Source: Anthopleura xanthogrammica
Taxonomy: Eukaryota; Cnidaria; Anthozoa; Actiniaria; Actiniidae
Assembly: GCA_964019055.1 (NCBI GenBank)
Contig: OZ025210.1
Location: 15,503,832 to 15,567,831, forward strand
Direction of reading: 5' to 3'
Length of the DNA stretch: 64,000 nucleotides
Shown here: in pieces, positions 23,941-36,089 of the stretch
Position numbering within the stretch: the stretch's first letter is position 1
Layout: each line of letters begins with the position of its first letter
Program-made: the position numbers and the translations under genes
Notes under the pieces: model-generated
The model's database searches: none
Told to the model about the DNA's origin: nothing
Seen by the model: the letters and a program-made list of their open reading frames with translations, nothing else

Positions 23941-26639
23941 CCGACCGTAGTCGGGCGATTCAAGGTGTAAATAATTTAACTTTGCAGCCGTATTGCTTAC
24001 TTAACTGTATGAACAATTTAATGAGTTGCTATATCATGATTACTGAGAGGAAAAACCTACTCTTGATTTTACAAAAAGAATCAGGAAAATGGCAGATGAA
24101 CATCCGTTCAGTCTTCAAAGGATTAATACAAGAAACAGCAATTCATCTATCAAACGCATAAAGTTAATATTCTGCGTTGGAGTTTATTTGTTATATTTAG
24201 ATTTGACAATCCTCAGTCCAATTTTTGAATTATTGGATAAAGACTTTTGATTATTTGAAGGAATTGTAGCACGGGTGATGTGCGCTACTGACGCGCCACC
24301 TCTCACTGATGTAGTCGTGACCATTCCCAGACCCGTCATCGTAAGCGAGTAGTTAGAGTTTGTTGTGGTTGTTGTTGGTTCTATCCCGTGCTACGGTTTC
24401 TTTTTCCCTCCGCAAAGATATTTCGTTGCGGTTTCTCTGCTTCTACAAAAATCAGCTTGTAATTTCCAGTTTTATTTGAAGACTGAGCAATCACTCTCTT
24501 ATCTTCAACAAAAAAATTATTAATCACATTTATAAATAGATTGTAAATATCGCTACGGCCTCTTCGTTGCATATTCATTTCTTCCTTTCTTTCAATTTCT
24601 TTCTTTCTTTCTTTCTTCTATTCTTCGAAACATTCAACTTAAAGGTACATATATGGGTAACATTTTTGGATGCCAAAATCGAAAACAAAAACAAAATATT
24701 AAATTAGTTAAAAGTTAATAGTTTCTCTATGTTGTAAACAGTACGATTAAATATCATTCTCGTTGAAATAAAAATTTGTGATTTCATTTAGTCTCAACCT
24801 GCAAGGTGACCTAGTACAATTCCCATGCAATTATCTGCATCACCGCCATCTTAACTCTCAACCCCTGGTATTCAAAGACACCTATTTCAATCTCGTCCTC
24901 ACGAAGATGGTGTTTTTTTTTGTCGGAAATTGAAACTTTGTTGCAATTGAATGAGCACAGACATGTTTAAATAGGATGGTTTTATCGAGCTAGATAGGTA
25001 AATATAGTGGTTAAAATTCAATAACTATTTGGGGTATTGTTTACTTTCATTATGAGCTGAATTTGGTTTTTGCTAACAAGATTGTCATTAACTCAATCAT
25101 ATCAACAAATCGTAATTAAATATCACCTTTTCTTTTATTTCTTGAATTGACTTAACGAGAACAATATTAATAACTCAACAATCGCGCGCAAATGCCCTGA
25201 TTGTTATTATTCAATAATCCCAGTTCCAATACATGAAATCCCATTTTCCCAGCCAGCCCCCAAAAAGGCGAATCCAATGCAGCTCCAATTTTACTCCTTC
25301 AGGATCCTCTTCTTAGGGTTGTTTATACGAGTACAATTTTACTAAACTTGCCTTTTAGACTATGACGGGTTTCGGAACAATTCGTCTTAATTATCAGTGT
25401 GTCTACTCGTTACCAATTTAACATTTCCTTTAGTCACTATCAGATCTTCTCCTGGATTTGTCTGATCAGAGATGCCGAAGCGTCATGTTCAATAAAATTG
25501 CATAAATCTTAAAAAAGAAACGTCTTAATATGTGAACTTTACGCAAAAGCTTAAATGACGTACGATAGATAGATCTTATTGGTAACTGATATTATAAAGG
25601 CGCGACACACCGTGCAACATTGTGCACACGTGTGCAATATTACACGCAATGTTGCTGAAGTAAGCGGATCGTTTTCTACTTTAACACCTTTTCGATCGGA
25701 GTGCTCTACAAAAATGCAGTACTTATGTCATTGACTTATATGCACTGAACCATGCAGCTGCGAAAAGAAGTGGCCGAAAAATTGAGCTTAATCATGATAT
25801 TCACAAGATGCACGCGAGTCTTCTCTTTATTGATATAAGTGTAGCGTTTGCTTTTCAGTTTCCCCCTAAGAAAGAGACATTTTGTACCTTGGATTTTGAA
25901 CTACAAATTGCCAGAGATCACGCTGCACTTCACTGACCAGAATATTAACAGAGACACAAGCAACAAGTCAATTAGGGAATTTTACCGCATTTTACATTTT
26001 GTTCATAAATGAACGTTTCGTTTCATAGTTCAGCCAATTTAAAATATAAACCGTAGTAAACCATATATACATGGACCTGGTTGCTACTAGTGCTCCTTGG
26101 CACTTGGTCTGTCAACTTCTTTGCGTGATAGTTCCTTTTTTTCATAATATTTAGTTTACAATATCAAATAAACACTTGGTATAGTTCACTGGTTTTCTAT
26201 TCTCGAGATCCAGTGGAGTAGTTTGTAGAAACACAAAAGAACACGAAAACAAGCATTTTGCTAGACTTGCTCCAAGTCGACTTCTCAGAGACTCGCAGTG
26301 TCATTAGCGAAGAAAATGAAAAAGAAAAGGAAAAGAAAAAAAGGCGAACATTGAAGTCGCAAGAGGTCGACTTGTTCATTTGCGTTTCGCGCTTGTGATC
26401 TTGATCCAGGTTGGGCTGCCTGTGCTTTATTCCGCGCGCGCGTTAGTAGTACAAACGGAAATGAAGGATTTTGTAAAAGTCTAGAATTTTGCAAATATTT
26501 TTATCGATTCTGCATTATTTTGTTCAGCCCATCAGATAGAGCGACTCGGAAATCGATTTGAAAAGTTTACGTTATCTAGAACTGTATGAGGTTATGAAGG
26601 TTTTCAGGAAAAACTATCAATGGAGATAGTTTACTCACC
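23941..26639. other. Intergenic, no gene seen
   Basis: AT-rich, with a short TTTC-type run near 24585-24615 and several short inverted repeats (for example around 25600-25655). No open frame with recognisable domains or splice context. Confidence 0.6.
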
Positions 26640-26958
26640 TACTAGTACTAGAACGAGGGCGGGTTTCCATAATATATCGTTTCTCATTCCAATTACTTTG
26701 AATATATTAATCATTGTTTTCACAGTTTTTACAAGAGAATGTTAATTGAGTATGAGTTAAAATATAACACCGATTTTTAATTGACAAATTCAGCTGAAAT
26801 ACATAACTGGATATACTTTTGTTGATTATAATTAGCCAGACTAAGTAAATAAATCTTACAAATGGGAGGTTCAAATTTGATGGATTAATGGTATTTGGCT
26901 TTTACATTTATCCACTTTTATTGTATAAGTTGGCCCTATATTTGTTCGTGGTTCTTAT

Positions 26959-27348
26959 TTAACATTTATCACATGTTTTAGCACAGTTTGTTGAAAACTG
27001 TCCTTTCCAACAGTTATCTTCTGCTTTAGCCCTGTTGCAGGTAGAAGGAAAAAAGGCATCGTGGCATCCTGCAAATCAACAAAGAAAAGAAAGTAAGCGG
27101 ATCATGTGAAGGTATGCGTGATGAAGGTGGAGAGGTAGCTAGGGTCAGTATTTGAATCGAATGGCACGTACAGGCAACGCTTTAGCGACTCTTCAATCAC
27201 GCCTTCCAAAAATGTCAACATCACTTAATCTTCTCAAGCTAAACACTTGGCGATATTTGGCTGTATCTTTCCATGCGTGCAAATAGAAAGAAACATCTTG
27301 CTTTTTTACAATAAAATAAGCATATTCACTAACAGGGTACCTCGTTTG
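26959..27348 (-). pseudogene. ShKT peptide gene, copy 1 (signal-peptide exon deleted)
   Basis: The terminal exon 26959-27068 is intact after a TTTGCAG acceptor and encodes a six-cysteine ShKT domain (spacing C-x8-C-x8-C-x8-C-x3-C-x2-C, ending DKC then stop). In the intact paralogue this exon is preceded by one coding the signal and acidic propeptide. Here only the last eight bases of that exon (27341-27348, CAAACGAG on the minus strand) and its GT donor survive. They are joined directly to sequence that in the paralogues is the upstream untranslated exon (27349 to about 27440). The only ATG near the junction reads out of frame into the last exon, so no secreted peptide is expected. The Lys-Tyr pair kept in copies 2-4 is also absent here. 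Pseudogene status is inferred from comparison within the window; a remote replacement exon cannot be excluded. Confidence 0.75.
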
Positions 27349-29732
27349 ACGACATTTCTATGTTGATTTTGAGATGCTGCTTGAAGGACTTCTGGAAGAA
27401 GAATGAATATCCTTGCTTGGTTGAATGAATATATTGAGAATTTCTTGATCAATATTGGTACTAGTAATTATGTTGACTTTAAGCGCCATTTCCTATGGAT
27501 ACATTATATATGGAAGACGTAGAAAATGAAGGGAATTGAAAAAAACAACAACAAAACACACACCAAACTAGGAATAAAAATTGTTTCTAAAACTTATTCT
27601 ATAGTTTCTCACCTTAAGTTTACCTTTGAGATCTTATCCCGTTAGATTATTTATTACTAATTAATCATATGTAAATTATGTTAATGCTAGTTCCTGACCT
27701 TGCATGCTTGTTATAGAAACTTTAGCGCCAAATAACTTGCGGTTCTATATAGTCTGGCCGACCGCATACCCGTTGGATTAATTTTTAATTGGTTATATTG
27801 ATTATGTTAATGGCAGCTCTTAACCTGGATAGTGTTTGATAGTTGAAAATATAGCACCTAATAATTTGCAAACCTAAATAATCTGCACGTATTTTGTGTC
27901 GTTCGATTCAGGAATTGTATTTTCGACAAAGCTCGAAAACATACCTTATCAAAGAATACATTTCAATAGAACTATAGAGTGATGGATGTTGCGAATCGTT
28001 TGATTTGATGTATACTAGAGTATTTATGCAGTCATCACTACATTAAAAAAAATATATATATTCTTATGAGAAATACGATACAATATCCAGCTGCACCTTT
28101 AACAGAAGATTAGAAAGAGATATACGAGCAACGAGTAAAGGGGTGAGGGAATTTTACCCCATTTTGTTCCTATCAAAGTTTCATTTTATATTAATAATAA
28201 TATTTATATTGCGCAAATTAACATGTACATAATATGATCAAATGCGCTAAAAAATCCAATATTTCAGTCTATCTTATACATTTCATGTCTTGTGAACTAT
28301 TTACACGGAGATTTATCGGAATAAGGCTACATGTGCTACTAGGCACATGGTCTATATATAGACTACTTTCCGTGACAGTTTTCTATTTCATTAAAAATTC
28401 ATAATACCAAGTAAACACTTCGTATAGTTCACTGATTTTATATCCTTGTAATTGCAAGGTACCTTTCATGAATACAATAGCCTTAGTTCTTTCACACGCA
28501 CATAGGAATAATTGCCTCGAGGTCTGATCAGAAGCTGTGATTCAGGTCCACTAGAACATTTATTTACGAAATGCTCCGGTGGATACAAACAAAGCAGTCA
28601 ATGTAGCGCGCGTGAACCTACCTAGAATCAACTAGCATATAGCTCAAATCCGGTAAACGACAAGCATCGAGAAAGTAATCTAGTAATTGAGGTTAGGGAA
28701 GTCACCAAGGTGCTAAATATTTTAAGCGAATAGAAAATGTGAGAGAATATCCTAGGTTTAAAAATAGGCACCTATATACAAACGGAGTGCTCTACAAACT
28801 GCAATTATCATTATGACAACCAGCAGGAATATCATCGAATCCTCACTAAGGACTTATGAGCTGCTTATCAGCCAACACCCTTCCACCTAACCCCTGATCA
28901 GAAGTATATGTGTCTTCAGCGTCTATTAGCAATCGACAAGATCATGATGACACAGCAATATAGCACCGTGCCTAAACAGAGGAACTGGACCCCTCCACTT
29001 ACTCATACACTCTAACCACGGACACGGACTTAATACTAGATGACTTTGGTTGCATAATGATGAACAAAACACTGATGATAATGATCATTAACCCATGCGC
29101 ATTGGAGCTGTTAATCTTTCTAGTATGATCTATGAATTTTCAAATGAACCCAGCAACTGTAAAGAGTAGTGTTGAGTGAGAGTGCCTGAAAACCGGGGAA
29201 TGATATAACCAATTGACAATACGCGCAAATCCTCTGTTTATCAATAAAACTCGCGTTTTATTTAAGGCAAAAGTAAAGCAATAAAAAACCAGAAATAATG
29301 ATAACAAAGAATACGAAAATGTGCAGGTGTCCAGTAAACGATTGCTCATAAACAAAGTACGACGTAATTTCCCCCTTCCAAAACGCCTTCCATAATATCC
29401 TCTCTTATCCCAATTACTTGGAATATATTTATTCATTGCAGTTTAAAACAGAGAAGTATTCAAAAGATAATATTAAGTATATAAGAATAGAAATAAACGT
29501 ACATGGTAAAACTACTGTTTGTTATATCATTTATTAAAACGTTTTTCAGTCGATTCTTAATTACAATTTAGTTGGAATACATAGCTAGACATTAGCCTTT
29601 TGCTGATTATAATCAGCCAAATTAATCTTACAATAAAGGAGTTTCAAAGCCAATAAATTGATTATTGGCTTTATCTTTTATCCACTTTTATTGTATTAAT
29701 TAATTGGTTCCATATCTGTTCGTGGTTCTTAT

Positions 29733-30231
29733 TTAGCATTGACCACATGTCTTAGCACAGTGTTTTTTATATTTTTGTGAGCCACAGCTATGCTGTTTAT
29801 ATTTCACATTCTCGCAAGTATGAGTAGACAAGCTATCTTTGCACGCTGCAAATCAAAAAAGAAAACATAAGTTGGTCATACGAAGATGCATTATGGAGGA
29901 GGTGGAGACGCTTAGTGTTTATAAGGCACAGACCACGCTTTAGCGATGCTTTTACATCGCCCTTCAACTGAAGCAATAACATCACTTAATCTTCTCAACC
30001 TAAATGTAGCGATATTTGCCTCTCTAATTAGCAGGTTATTGATATAAATCGTCTTGTTTTAACAATAAAAAGCATATTTATTGATAGGATACCTCGTTTG
30101 CCATAAGGTTGGGGCTCTTCCTCGTAATCCTGATCTCTCTCAAAATCATCCCACGGACGTACACGCCTGGAGGTCACGGAGACCACAAGGATAGCACACA
30201 GAAGAAAGACAACGACAAGCTTGGAATTCAT
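29733..30231 (-). CDS. Secreted ShKT-domain peptide precursor, copy 2
   Basis: Two coding exons on the minus strand: 30093-30231 (46 codons plus 1 base) and 29733-29845 (36 codons and stop), giving an 83-residue precursor. Exon 1 encodes a clear signal peptide, an acidic propeptide ([12 protein letters not shown]) and a terminal KR. Exon 2 encodes a six-Cys ShKT domain (C-x8-C-x9-C-x8-C-x3-C-x2-C). The intron falls directly after the dibasic site, so propeptide and mature domain are on separate exons. A Lys-Tyr pair sits before the fourth Cys, the position of the channel-contacting dyad known in sea-anemone ShK. An untranslated first exon probably lies at 30515 to about 30610, with a GTAAGT donor. 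ShKT peptides act as venom potassium-channel blockers or as other secreted or neural peptides; which applies here is unknown. ATG 30231 was chosen over the upstream GTG. Confidence 0.83.
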
Positions 30232-31481
30232 GATAGTCACACGCCTGCAATGAAAACCAATTTTTAGAAATTCGATATGGTGAAATAAGATAAATACGAT
30301 ATAAAATCTTTCATAAGAGTTTTTATCTTTCGGAGAAACGAATGCACAAAATTATTATGAATATAATTATCATATTATAATTATTATTTATAAAGATCAG
30401 AAAATTAAACACCGCAAGTGGAAGAAATGGATTAAGAGAAATGAAAAGCAAATCAAAAACAAGTACATGCATGGTCAAAAGTCTGCTAATGGCGCAAAAC
30501 TTTGATTGACTTACCCTTAACTGTAAATGTTGATTTTGAGATGTTGCTTGAAGGACTTCTGGAAGAAGAATGAATATCCTTTCTTGGTTGAATGAATATA
30601 TTGAGAATTTCTTGATCATTAATATTGGTACTAGTAATATTGCTAACTTTATGCTGACTTTAATTTTACCCGGTTTTGTTCTTATTAAAGTTTCATATCA
30701 TATTAATAATAATTTTTATATTACGCAAAGTAAGAGTTACATAATATGATCAAATGCGCAAAAAATGGCTACTTTCCGTGACAGTTTTCTATTTCATTAA
30801 AAATCATTATATCAAGTTAACAATTCATGCGTAGTTCACTGATTTTATATCCTTGAGATTGCAAGGTACCTTGCATGAATACAATAGCCTTAGCTTTTCA
30901 CACGCACATAGAAATAATTGCCTCGAGGTCTGATCAGAAGCTGAGTGTGATTCCAGTCCACTAGAACATTAGGAAATGCTCCGGATGATACAAACAAAGC
31001 AGTCAATGTAGCGCGCGTGAACCTACCTAGAATCAACTAGCATATAGCTCAAATCCGGTAAACGACAAGCATCGAGAAAGTAATCTAGTAATTGAGGTTA
31101 GGGAAGTCACCAAGGTGCTAAATATTTTAAGCGAATAGAAAATGTGAGAGAGTATCCTAGGTTTAAGAATAGGCACCTATACAAATGGAGTGCTCTACAA
31201 ACTGCAATTATCATTATGACAACCAGCAGGAATATCATCGAATCCTCACTAAGGTTTGATGAGCTGCTTATCAGCCAACACCCTTCCACCTAGCCCCAGA
31301 TCAGAAGTGTATCTGTCTTCAGCATGTATTAGCAATCGACAAGATCATGATGACACAATAATATTGCACCGTGCCTAAACAGAGGAACTGGACCCCTCCA
31401 CTTACTCATACACTCTAACCACGGACACGGACTTAATACTAGACGAACTTGGTTGCATAATGATGCACAAAACACTGATGC

Positions 31482-31486
31482 TAATG

Positions 31487-31578
<92 letters not shown>

Positions 31579-31586
31579 AATAAATC
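31482..31586. repeat. AAT/ATG compound microsatellite
   Basis: An AAT run followed by ATG repeats, inside segmental unit 2. The matching position of unit 1 (near 29075) has only GATGATAATGATC, so the array expanded after duplication. Confidence 0.93.
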
Positions 31587-31999
31587 TTTATCTAATGTGG
31601 GTAACAAATACGTATACAGCAGAATATACTGAGCTGGTTTCCAATTTGGCCCACAATGATCATTAACCCATGCGCATTGGAGCTGTTAATCTTTCTAGTA
31701 TGATCTATGAATTTTCAAATGAACCCAGCAACTGTAAAGAGTAGTTTTGAGTGAGAGTGCCTGAAAACCGGGGAATGATATAACCAATTGACAATACGCG
31801 CAAATCCTCTGTTTATCAATAAAACTCGCGTTTTATTTGAGGCAAAAGCTAAGAAACAATAAACCAGGAATAATGATAACAAAGAATACGGAAAAGTGCA
31901 GGTGTCCAGTAAACGATTGCTCATAAACAAAGTACGACGTAATTTGCCCCCTCCAAAACGCCTTCCATAATATCCTAAATCAAAGAATTATTCAAAAGC

Positions 32000-32960
32000 G
32001 AATGATTGATTGATTGATTGATTTTATTTTACTCATATAATTTTTTTTTTACATCTTTTAACAATTTTACATTATAATTAACACATTGAAGAAGAAAAAT
32101 AAAATGTTATACTAATTTCTATCTATATTACATAGTACTAAGTGGAAAGGATAACTTATAATAGAAATTAGTATTTTTGTTTGAGCCTGGAGGTCAAATT
32201 AACAATATGTTTTCTAGTTGACCTCCAGCCTCTTTATATTAACAATTTTTGACGACAGAATTAAGGAAAATTACAAAAGGTATATTTATACTAAGTAGAA
32301 ATATGGAAAAATATTGAGCAAAAATGTTAAGCCTGATGAGAAGCTTATATATAAGGTAGGGAAAATATATATTTGTAGTGAGAGAAAATATTATGTATAT
32401 CTCCATAGGAAGAGAAGTGAAAATTATGGAAAAATATAAGTATATAGTATAATATAAATTATATGCTCAGCCTGCACCATTCTCAAGCAATAAAGTGAAA
32501 AATTATAAAGTCAATGTCTATATACGAAAATATTAGTACACAAATTTGCAATTAAACAAAGAGTTTAGCCCTGAGGGAGTCCGACTACACGTTCAAAGTG
32601 GGCCGTCTATCTTGTATCAACAACATCTCATACATAACGTCGCGTTATACTCTTTTTTATTTATAACTTTATGTTTTTCAAAATCGCTACTAATAAATTA
32701 TATGATATAGTATAGTATAATATAAAGTATATTGAACAATTATAGGCTCTGATTGGAGAGAATATATTCTTTCAGTTTTTTCTTAAAGGAAAATGTAATT
32801 GAAGATTTAAGATGAGCTCGGAGCGTTTTCCAAAGATCAATCGCAGCAAATGAAATACTTTGCTTGCCTATATTTGTTCTTACTTTCGGTTTATATAGAT
32901 TCTGTTTATAGGCATATCTAGTGTTATATGAATGCAGAATAAATGAATGTTTAGTATGAA
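32000..32960 (-). mobile_element. 5'-truncated LINE 3' end with (AATC)n tail
   Basis: On the minus strand from about 32955 to 32740 an open frame resembles the extreme C-terminus of LINE ORF2 (NLYKPKVRTNIGKQSISF ... LWKTLRAHLKSSITFSFKKK) and ends in a stop at 32740-32742. About 700 bases of AT-rich 3' UTR follow to a short tandem TGAT/AATC tail near 32003-32022, the kind of 3' end seen in CR1-like LINEs. The insertion interrupts the third ShKT segmental unit: flanking sequence matches the uninterrupted unit 2 around 29455-29500. Confidence 0.72.
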
Positions 32961-33201
32961 TAGAAAGAAACGTAAATGGTAAAACTACTCTTTGTTATAT
33001 CATTTATTAAAACGTTTTCCAGTCGATTTTTAATTACAATTTAGTTGGAATACATAACTAGACATTAGCCTTTCGCTGATTATAATCAGCCAAATTAATG
33101 TTACAATAAACGAGTTTCAAACTTATTAAATTGATTATTGGCTTTTTCTTTTACCAATTTTTATTGTATTATATGGTTCCTTATTTGTTCGCGGTCTTTA
33201 T

Positions 33202-33732
33202 TTAGCATTTACCACATGATTTAGCGCAGTTTATAGCATATTTTTGTGAGCCACAGTTATTGTTTTGTTTCACATGCTTGCAAGTAGCAGCAGAGAAGTT
33301 ATCTTTGCATGCTGCAAATCAACAAAGAAAATATGGTTAGCTGATCATGTGAAGATACGTGATGGTTGGGTGGATGTGAAGAGGTAGCTAGGTGGCAAGG
33401 GTCAGCATTTGATTGGCACAGGCAACGCTTTAGCGATTCTTCAACCACGTCTTCCAAAAAGTAAACATCACTTTTAACGTTCCCAAGCTAAGCACTGGGC
33501 GATATTTGCCTGTATCTTTGTATGCATTCATATTACCAGTATGTTCATTTTTCTGCAATAAAATATGCATGTATAGACGGATAGTTTCATACCTCGTTTG
33601 AAATTAGGCCGCTCTTCCTCGTAATCCTGATCTCTCTCAAAATCATCTCTCGTTTGTTCATGCCTGGAGGTCACGGAGACGACAAGGATAGCACAAGAGA
33701 AGTAGAAAGACAACGACAAGCTTGGAATTCAT
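33202..33732 (-). pseudogene. ShKT peptide gene, copy 3 (frameshifted signal peptide)
   Basis: The terminal exon 33202-33311 is intact, with six cysteines at ShKT spacing, a Lys-Tyr pair and a stop. The first coding exon is recognisable at 33593-33732 and keeps the acidic propeptide and KR. Relative to copies 2 and 4 it has four extra bases in the hydrophobic core of the signal peptide (around 33695-33705). The conserved ATG at 33732 therefore reads into the wrong frame, and the propeptide frame has an upstream stop and no ATG before it. The probable untranslated first exon is displaced to about 35979-36075 by a 1.4-kb AAAGC array and a MITE. It is probably a recent pseudogene because the mature domain is undamaged; an assembly or sequencing indel is the main alternative. 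Confidence 0.68.
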
Positions 33733-33883
33733 GATGGTGACAGACCTACAACATTCAAAAATACGAAAAGCAATTTTTAGTGGTTCGTTGTTCTAAAATA
33801 TGATGTCATATTTCGGAGAAACGAATGCGCCGGTACCTTAGGGATCCGAGAATTAAACACGACAAAAAGAAACAAAAACAAAA

Positions 33884-35287
33884 AAGCAAAGCAAAGCAAA
33901 GCAAAGCAAAGCAAAGCAAAGCAAAGCAAAGCAAAGCAAAGCAAAGCAAAGCAAAGCAAAGCAAAGCAAAGCAAAGCAAAGCAAAGCAAAGCAAAGCAAA
34001 GCAAAGCAAAGCAAAGCAAAGCAAAGCAAAGCAAAGCAAAGCAAAGCAAAGCAAAGCAAAGCAAAGCAAAGCAAAGCAAAGCAAAGCAAAGCAAAGCAAA
34101 GCAAAGCAAAGCAAAGCAAAGCAAAGCAAAGCAAAGCAAAGCAAAGCAAAGCAAAGCAAAGCAAAGCAAAGCAAAGCAAAGCAAAGCAAAGCAAAGCAAA
34201 GCAAAGCAAAGCAAAGCAAAGCAAAGCAAAGCAAAGCAAAGCAAAGCAAAGCAAAGCAAAGCAAAGCAAAGCAAAGCAAAGCAAAGCAAAGCAAAGCAAA
34301 GCAAAGCAAAGCAAAGCAAAGCAAAGCAAAGCAAAGCAAAGCAAAGCAAAGCAAAGCAAAGCAAAGCAAAGCAAAGCAAAGCAAAGCAAAGCAAAGCAAA
34401 GCAAAGCAAAGCAAAGCAAAGCAAAGCAAAGCAAAGCAAAGCAAAGCAAAGCAAAGCAAAGCAAAGCAAAGCAAAGCAAAGCAAAGCAAAGCAAAGCAAA
34501 GCAAAGCAAAGCAAAGCAAAGCAAAGCAAAGCAAAGCAAAGCAAAGCAAAGCAAAGCAAAGCAAAGCAAAGCAAAGCAAAGCAAAGCAAAGCAAAGCAAA
34601 GCAAAGCAAAGCAAAGCAAAGCAAAGCAAAGCAAAGCAAAGCAAAGCAAAGCAAAGCAAAGCAAAGCAAAGCAAAGCAAAGCAAAGCAAAGCAAAGCAAA
34701 GCAAAGCAAAGCAAAGCAAAGCAAAGCAAAGCAAAGCAAAGCAAAGCAAAGCAAAGCAAAGCAAAGCAAAGCAAAGCAAAGCAAAGCAAAGCAAAGCAAA
34801 GCAAAGCAAAGCAAAGCAAAGCAAAGCAAAGCAAAGCAAAGCAAAGCAAAGCAAAGCAAAGCAAAGCAAAGCAAAGCAAAGCAAAGCAAAGCAAAGCAAA
34901 GCAAAGCAAAGCAAAGCAAAGCAAAGCAAAGCAAAGCAAAGCAAAGCAAAGCAAAGCAAAGCAAAGCAAAGCAAAGCAAAGCAAAGCAAAGCAAAGCAAA
35001 GCAAAGCAAAGCAAAGCAAAGCAAAGCAAAGCAAAGCAAAGCAAAGCAAAGCAAAGCAAAGCAAAGCAAAGCAAAGCAAAGCAAAGCAAAGCAAAGCAAA
35101 GCAAAGCAAAGCAAAGCAAAGCAAAGCAAAGCAAAGCAAAGCAAAGCAAAGCAAAGCAAAGCAAAGCAAAGCAAAGCAAAGCAAAGCAAAGCAAAGCAAA
35201 GCAAAGCAAAGCAAAGCAAAGCAAAGCAAAGCAAAGCAAAGCAAAGCAAAGCAAAGCAAAGCAAAGCAAAGCAAAGCAAAGCAAAGC
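33884..35287. repeat. Very long pure AAAGC pentanucleotide array
   Basis: About 1400 bases, roughly 280 perfect units with no interruption visible. It lies in the presumed first (untranslated-region) intron of ShKT copy 3. The unit is five bases, so every frame is open; the long reading frames across it on both strands are artefacts. Confidence 0.97.
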
Positions 35288-35652
35288 CCCGGGGGGGGGG
35301 GGGGGGGGACTCAGGGGGTAAAGTATCGGGTATGCTCGTCGGAAATTTCCAAAAATACCCCTAAAAGATACCGGAATTTTTTTCAAAAGGGCGTGGCTTG
35401 GCAAATTTTAACCCCTAAGAGATACCACCGAAATAATACTATTAAAAAATAAAGGCTTTTGAAATGTTTTTCCTTGAGTAATATTCCGAGTTTACGCAGG
35501 CATACGTATTGCATTATTATGCGATGGGCTAGTTCCTTTTTCAACACCCTAAAATATACCAGAAAGTGCTGATTTGCTAAACCTCAAATTTAAGACCCTA
35601 AAAGATACCAAATCGCTGATTTTTACCCAGCATACCCGATACCTTTTCCCCG

Positions 35653-35687
<35 letters not shown>

Positions 35688-35688
35688 G
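35288..35688. mobile_element. MITE with poly-G/poly-C ended inverted repeats
   Basis: About 400 bases bounded by CCCC-G18 on the left and C29-GGG on the right. Inside them are matching inverted arms (left 35309-35340, ACTCAGGGGGTAAAGTATCG...; right 35627-35656, ...CGATACCTTTTCCCCGGAGT). The interior has several CCCTAAAAGATACC-like motifs and no coding potential. It splits the AAAGC array in two, so it inserted into an existing array or moved together with it. Confidence 0.75.
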
Positions 35689-35946
35689 AGCAAAGCAAAG
35701 CAAAGCAAAGCAAAGCAAAGCAAAGCAAAGCAAAGCAAAGCAAAGCAAAGCAAAGCAAAGCAAAGCAAAGCAAAGCAAAGCAAAGCAAATCAAAGCAAAG
35801 CAAAGCAAAGCAAAGCAAAGCAAAGCAAAGCAAAGCAAAGCAAAGCAAAGCAAAGCAAAGCAAAGCAAAGCAAAGCAAAGCAAAGCAAAGCAAAGCAAAG
35901 CAAAGCAAAGCAAAGCAAAGCAAAGCAAAGCAAAGCAAAGCAAAGC
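35689..35946. repeat. Second AAAGC pentanucleotide array
   Basis: About 51 units, continuing the 33884-35287 array beyond the MITE; one unit carries a G-to-T change at 35790. Confidence 0.96.
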
Positions 35947-36089
35947 AATGGATAATGTATTGATAATGATTGCCTTACCCTTTATTTGTAAATGTTGATC
36001 TTGAGATCTTGCTCTTGCTGCTCGAATAACTTCTGAAGGAAGAATGAATTGCCTTGCTCTGTTGAAAGAATAAATGCCCTTTCCAGTTG

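Larger units (their letters stand above)
26640..33730. repeat. Tandem segmental duplications carrying ShKT genes
   Basis: Roughly 2.5-kb units repeat head to tail. Unit 1 runs from about 26640 to 29100, unit 2 from about 29100 to 31680 and unit 3 from about 31680 to 33730, which also carries the LINE insert. Matched landmarks include the GTAGCGCGCGTGAACC stretch (28604 and 31009) and the block starting AACCCATGCGCATTGG (about 29090 and 31665). The segments downstream of each peptide gene also match (around 26670, 29390 and 33000). More diverged pieces of the same unit flank copies 3 and 4 (36931-37080 versus 39110-39240; 27780-28010 versus 36290-36540). Each unit carries one minus-strand ShKT gene. 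Confidence 0.8.

Noticed and set aside
33777..35404. Open frames of about 500 codons on both strands (Leu-Cys-Phe-Ala and Lys-Gln-Ser-Lys-Ala types)
   Set aside because: They are translations of a pure five-base repeat in an intron; no unique coding sequence on either side.
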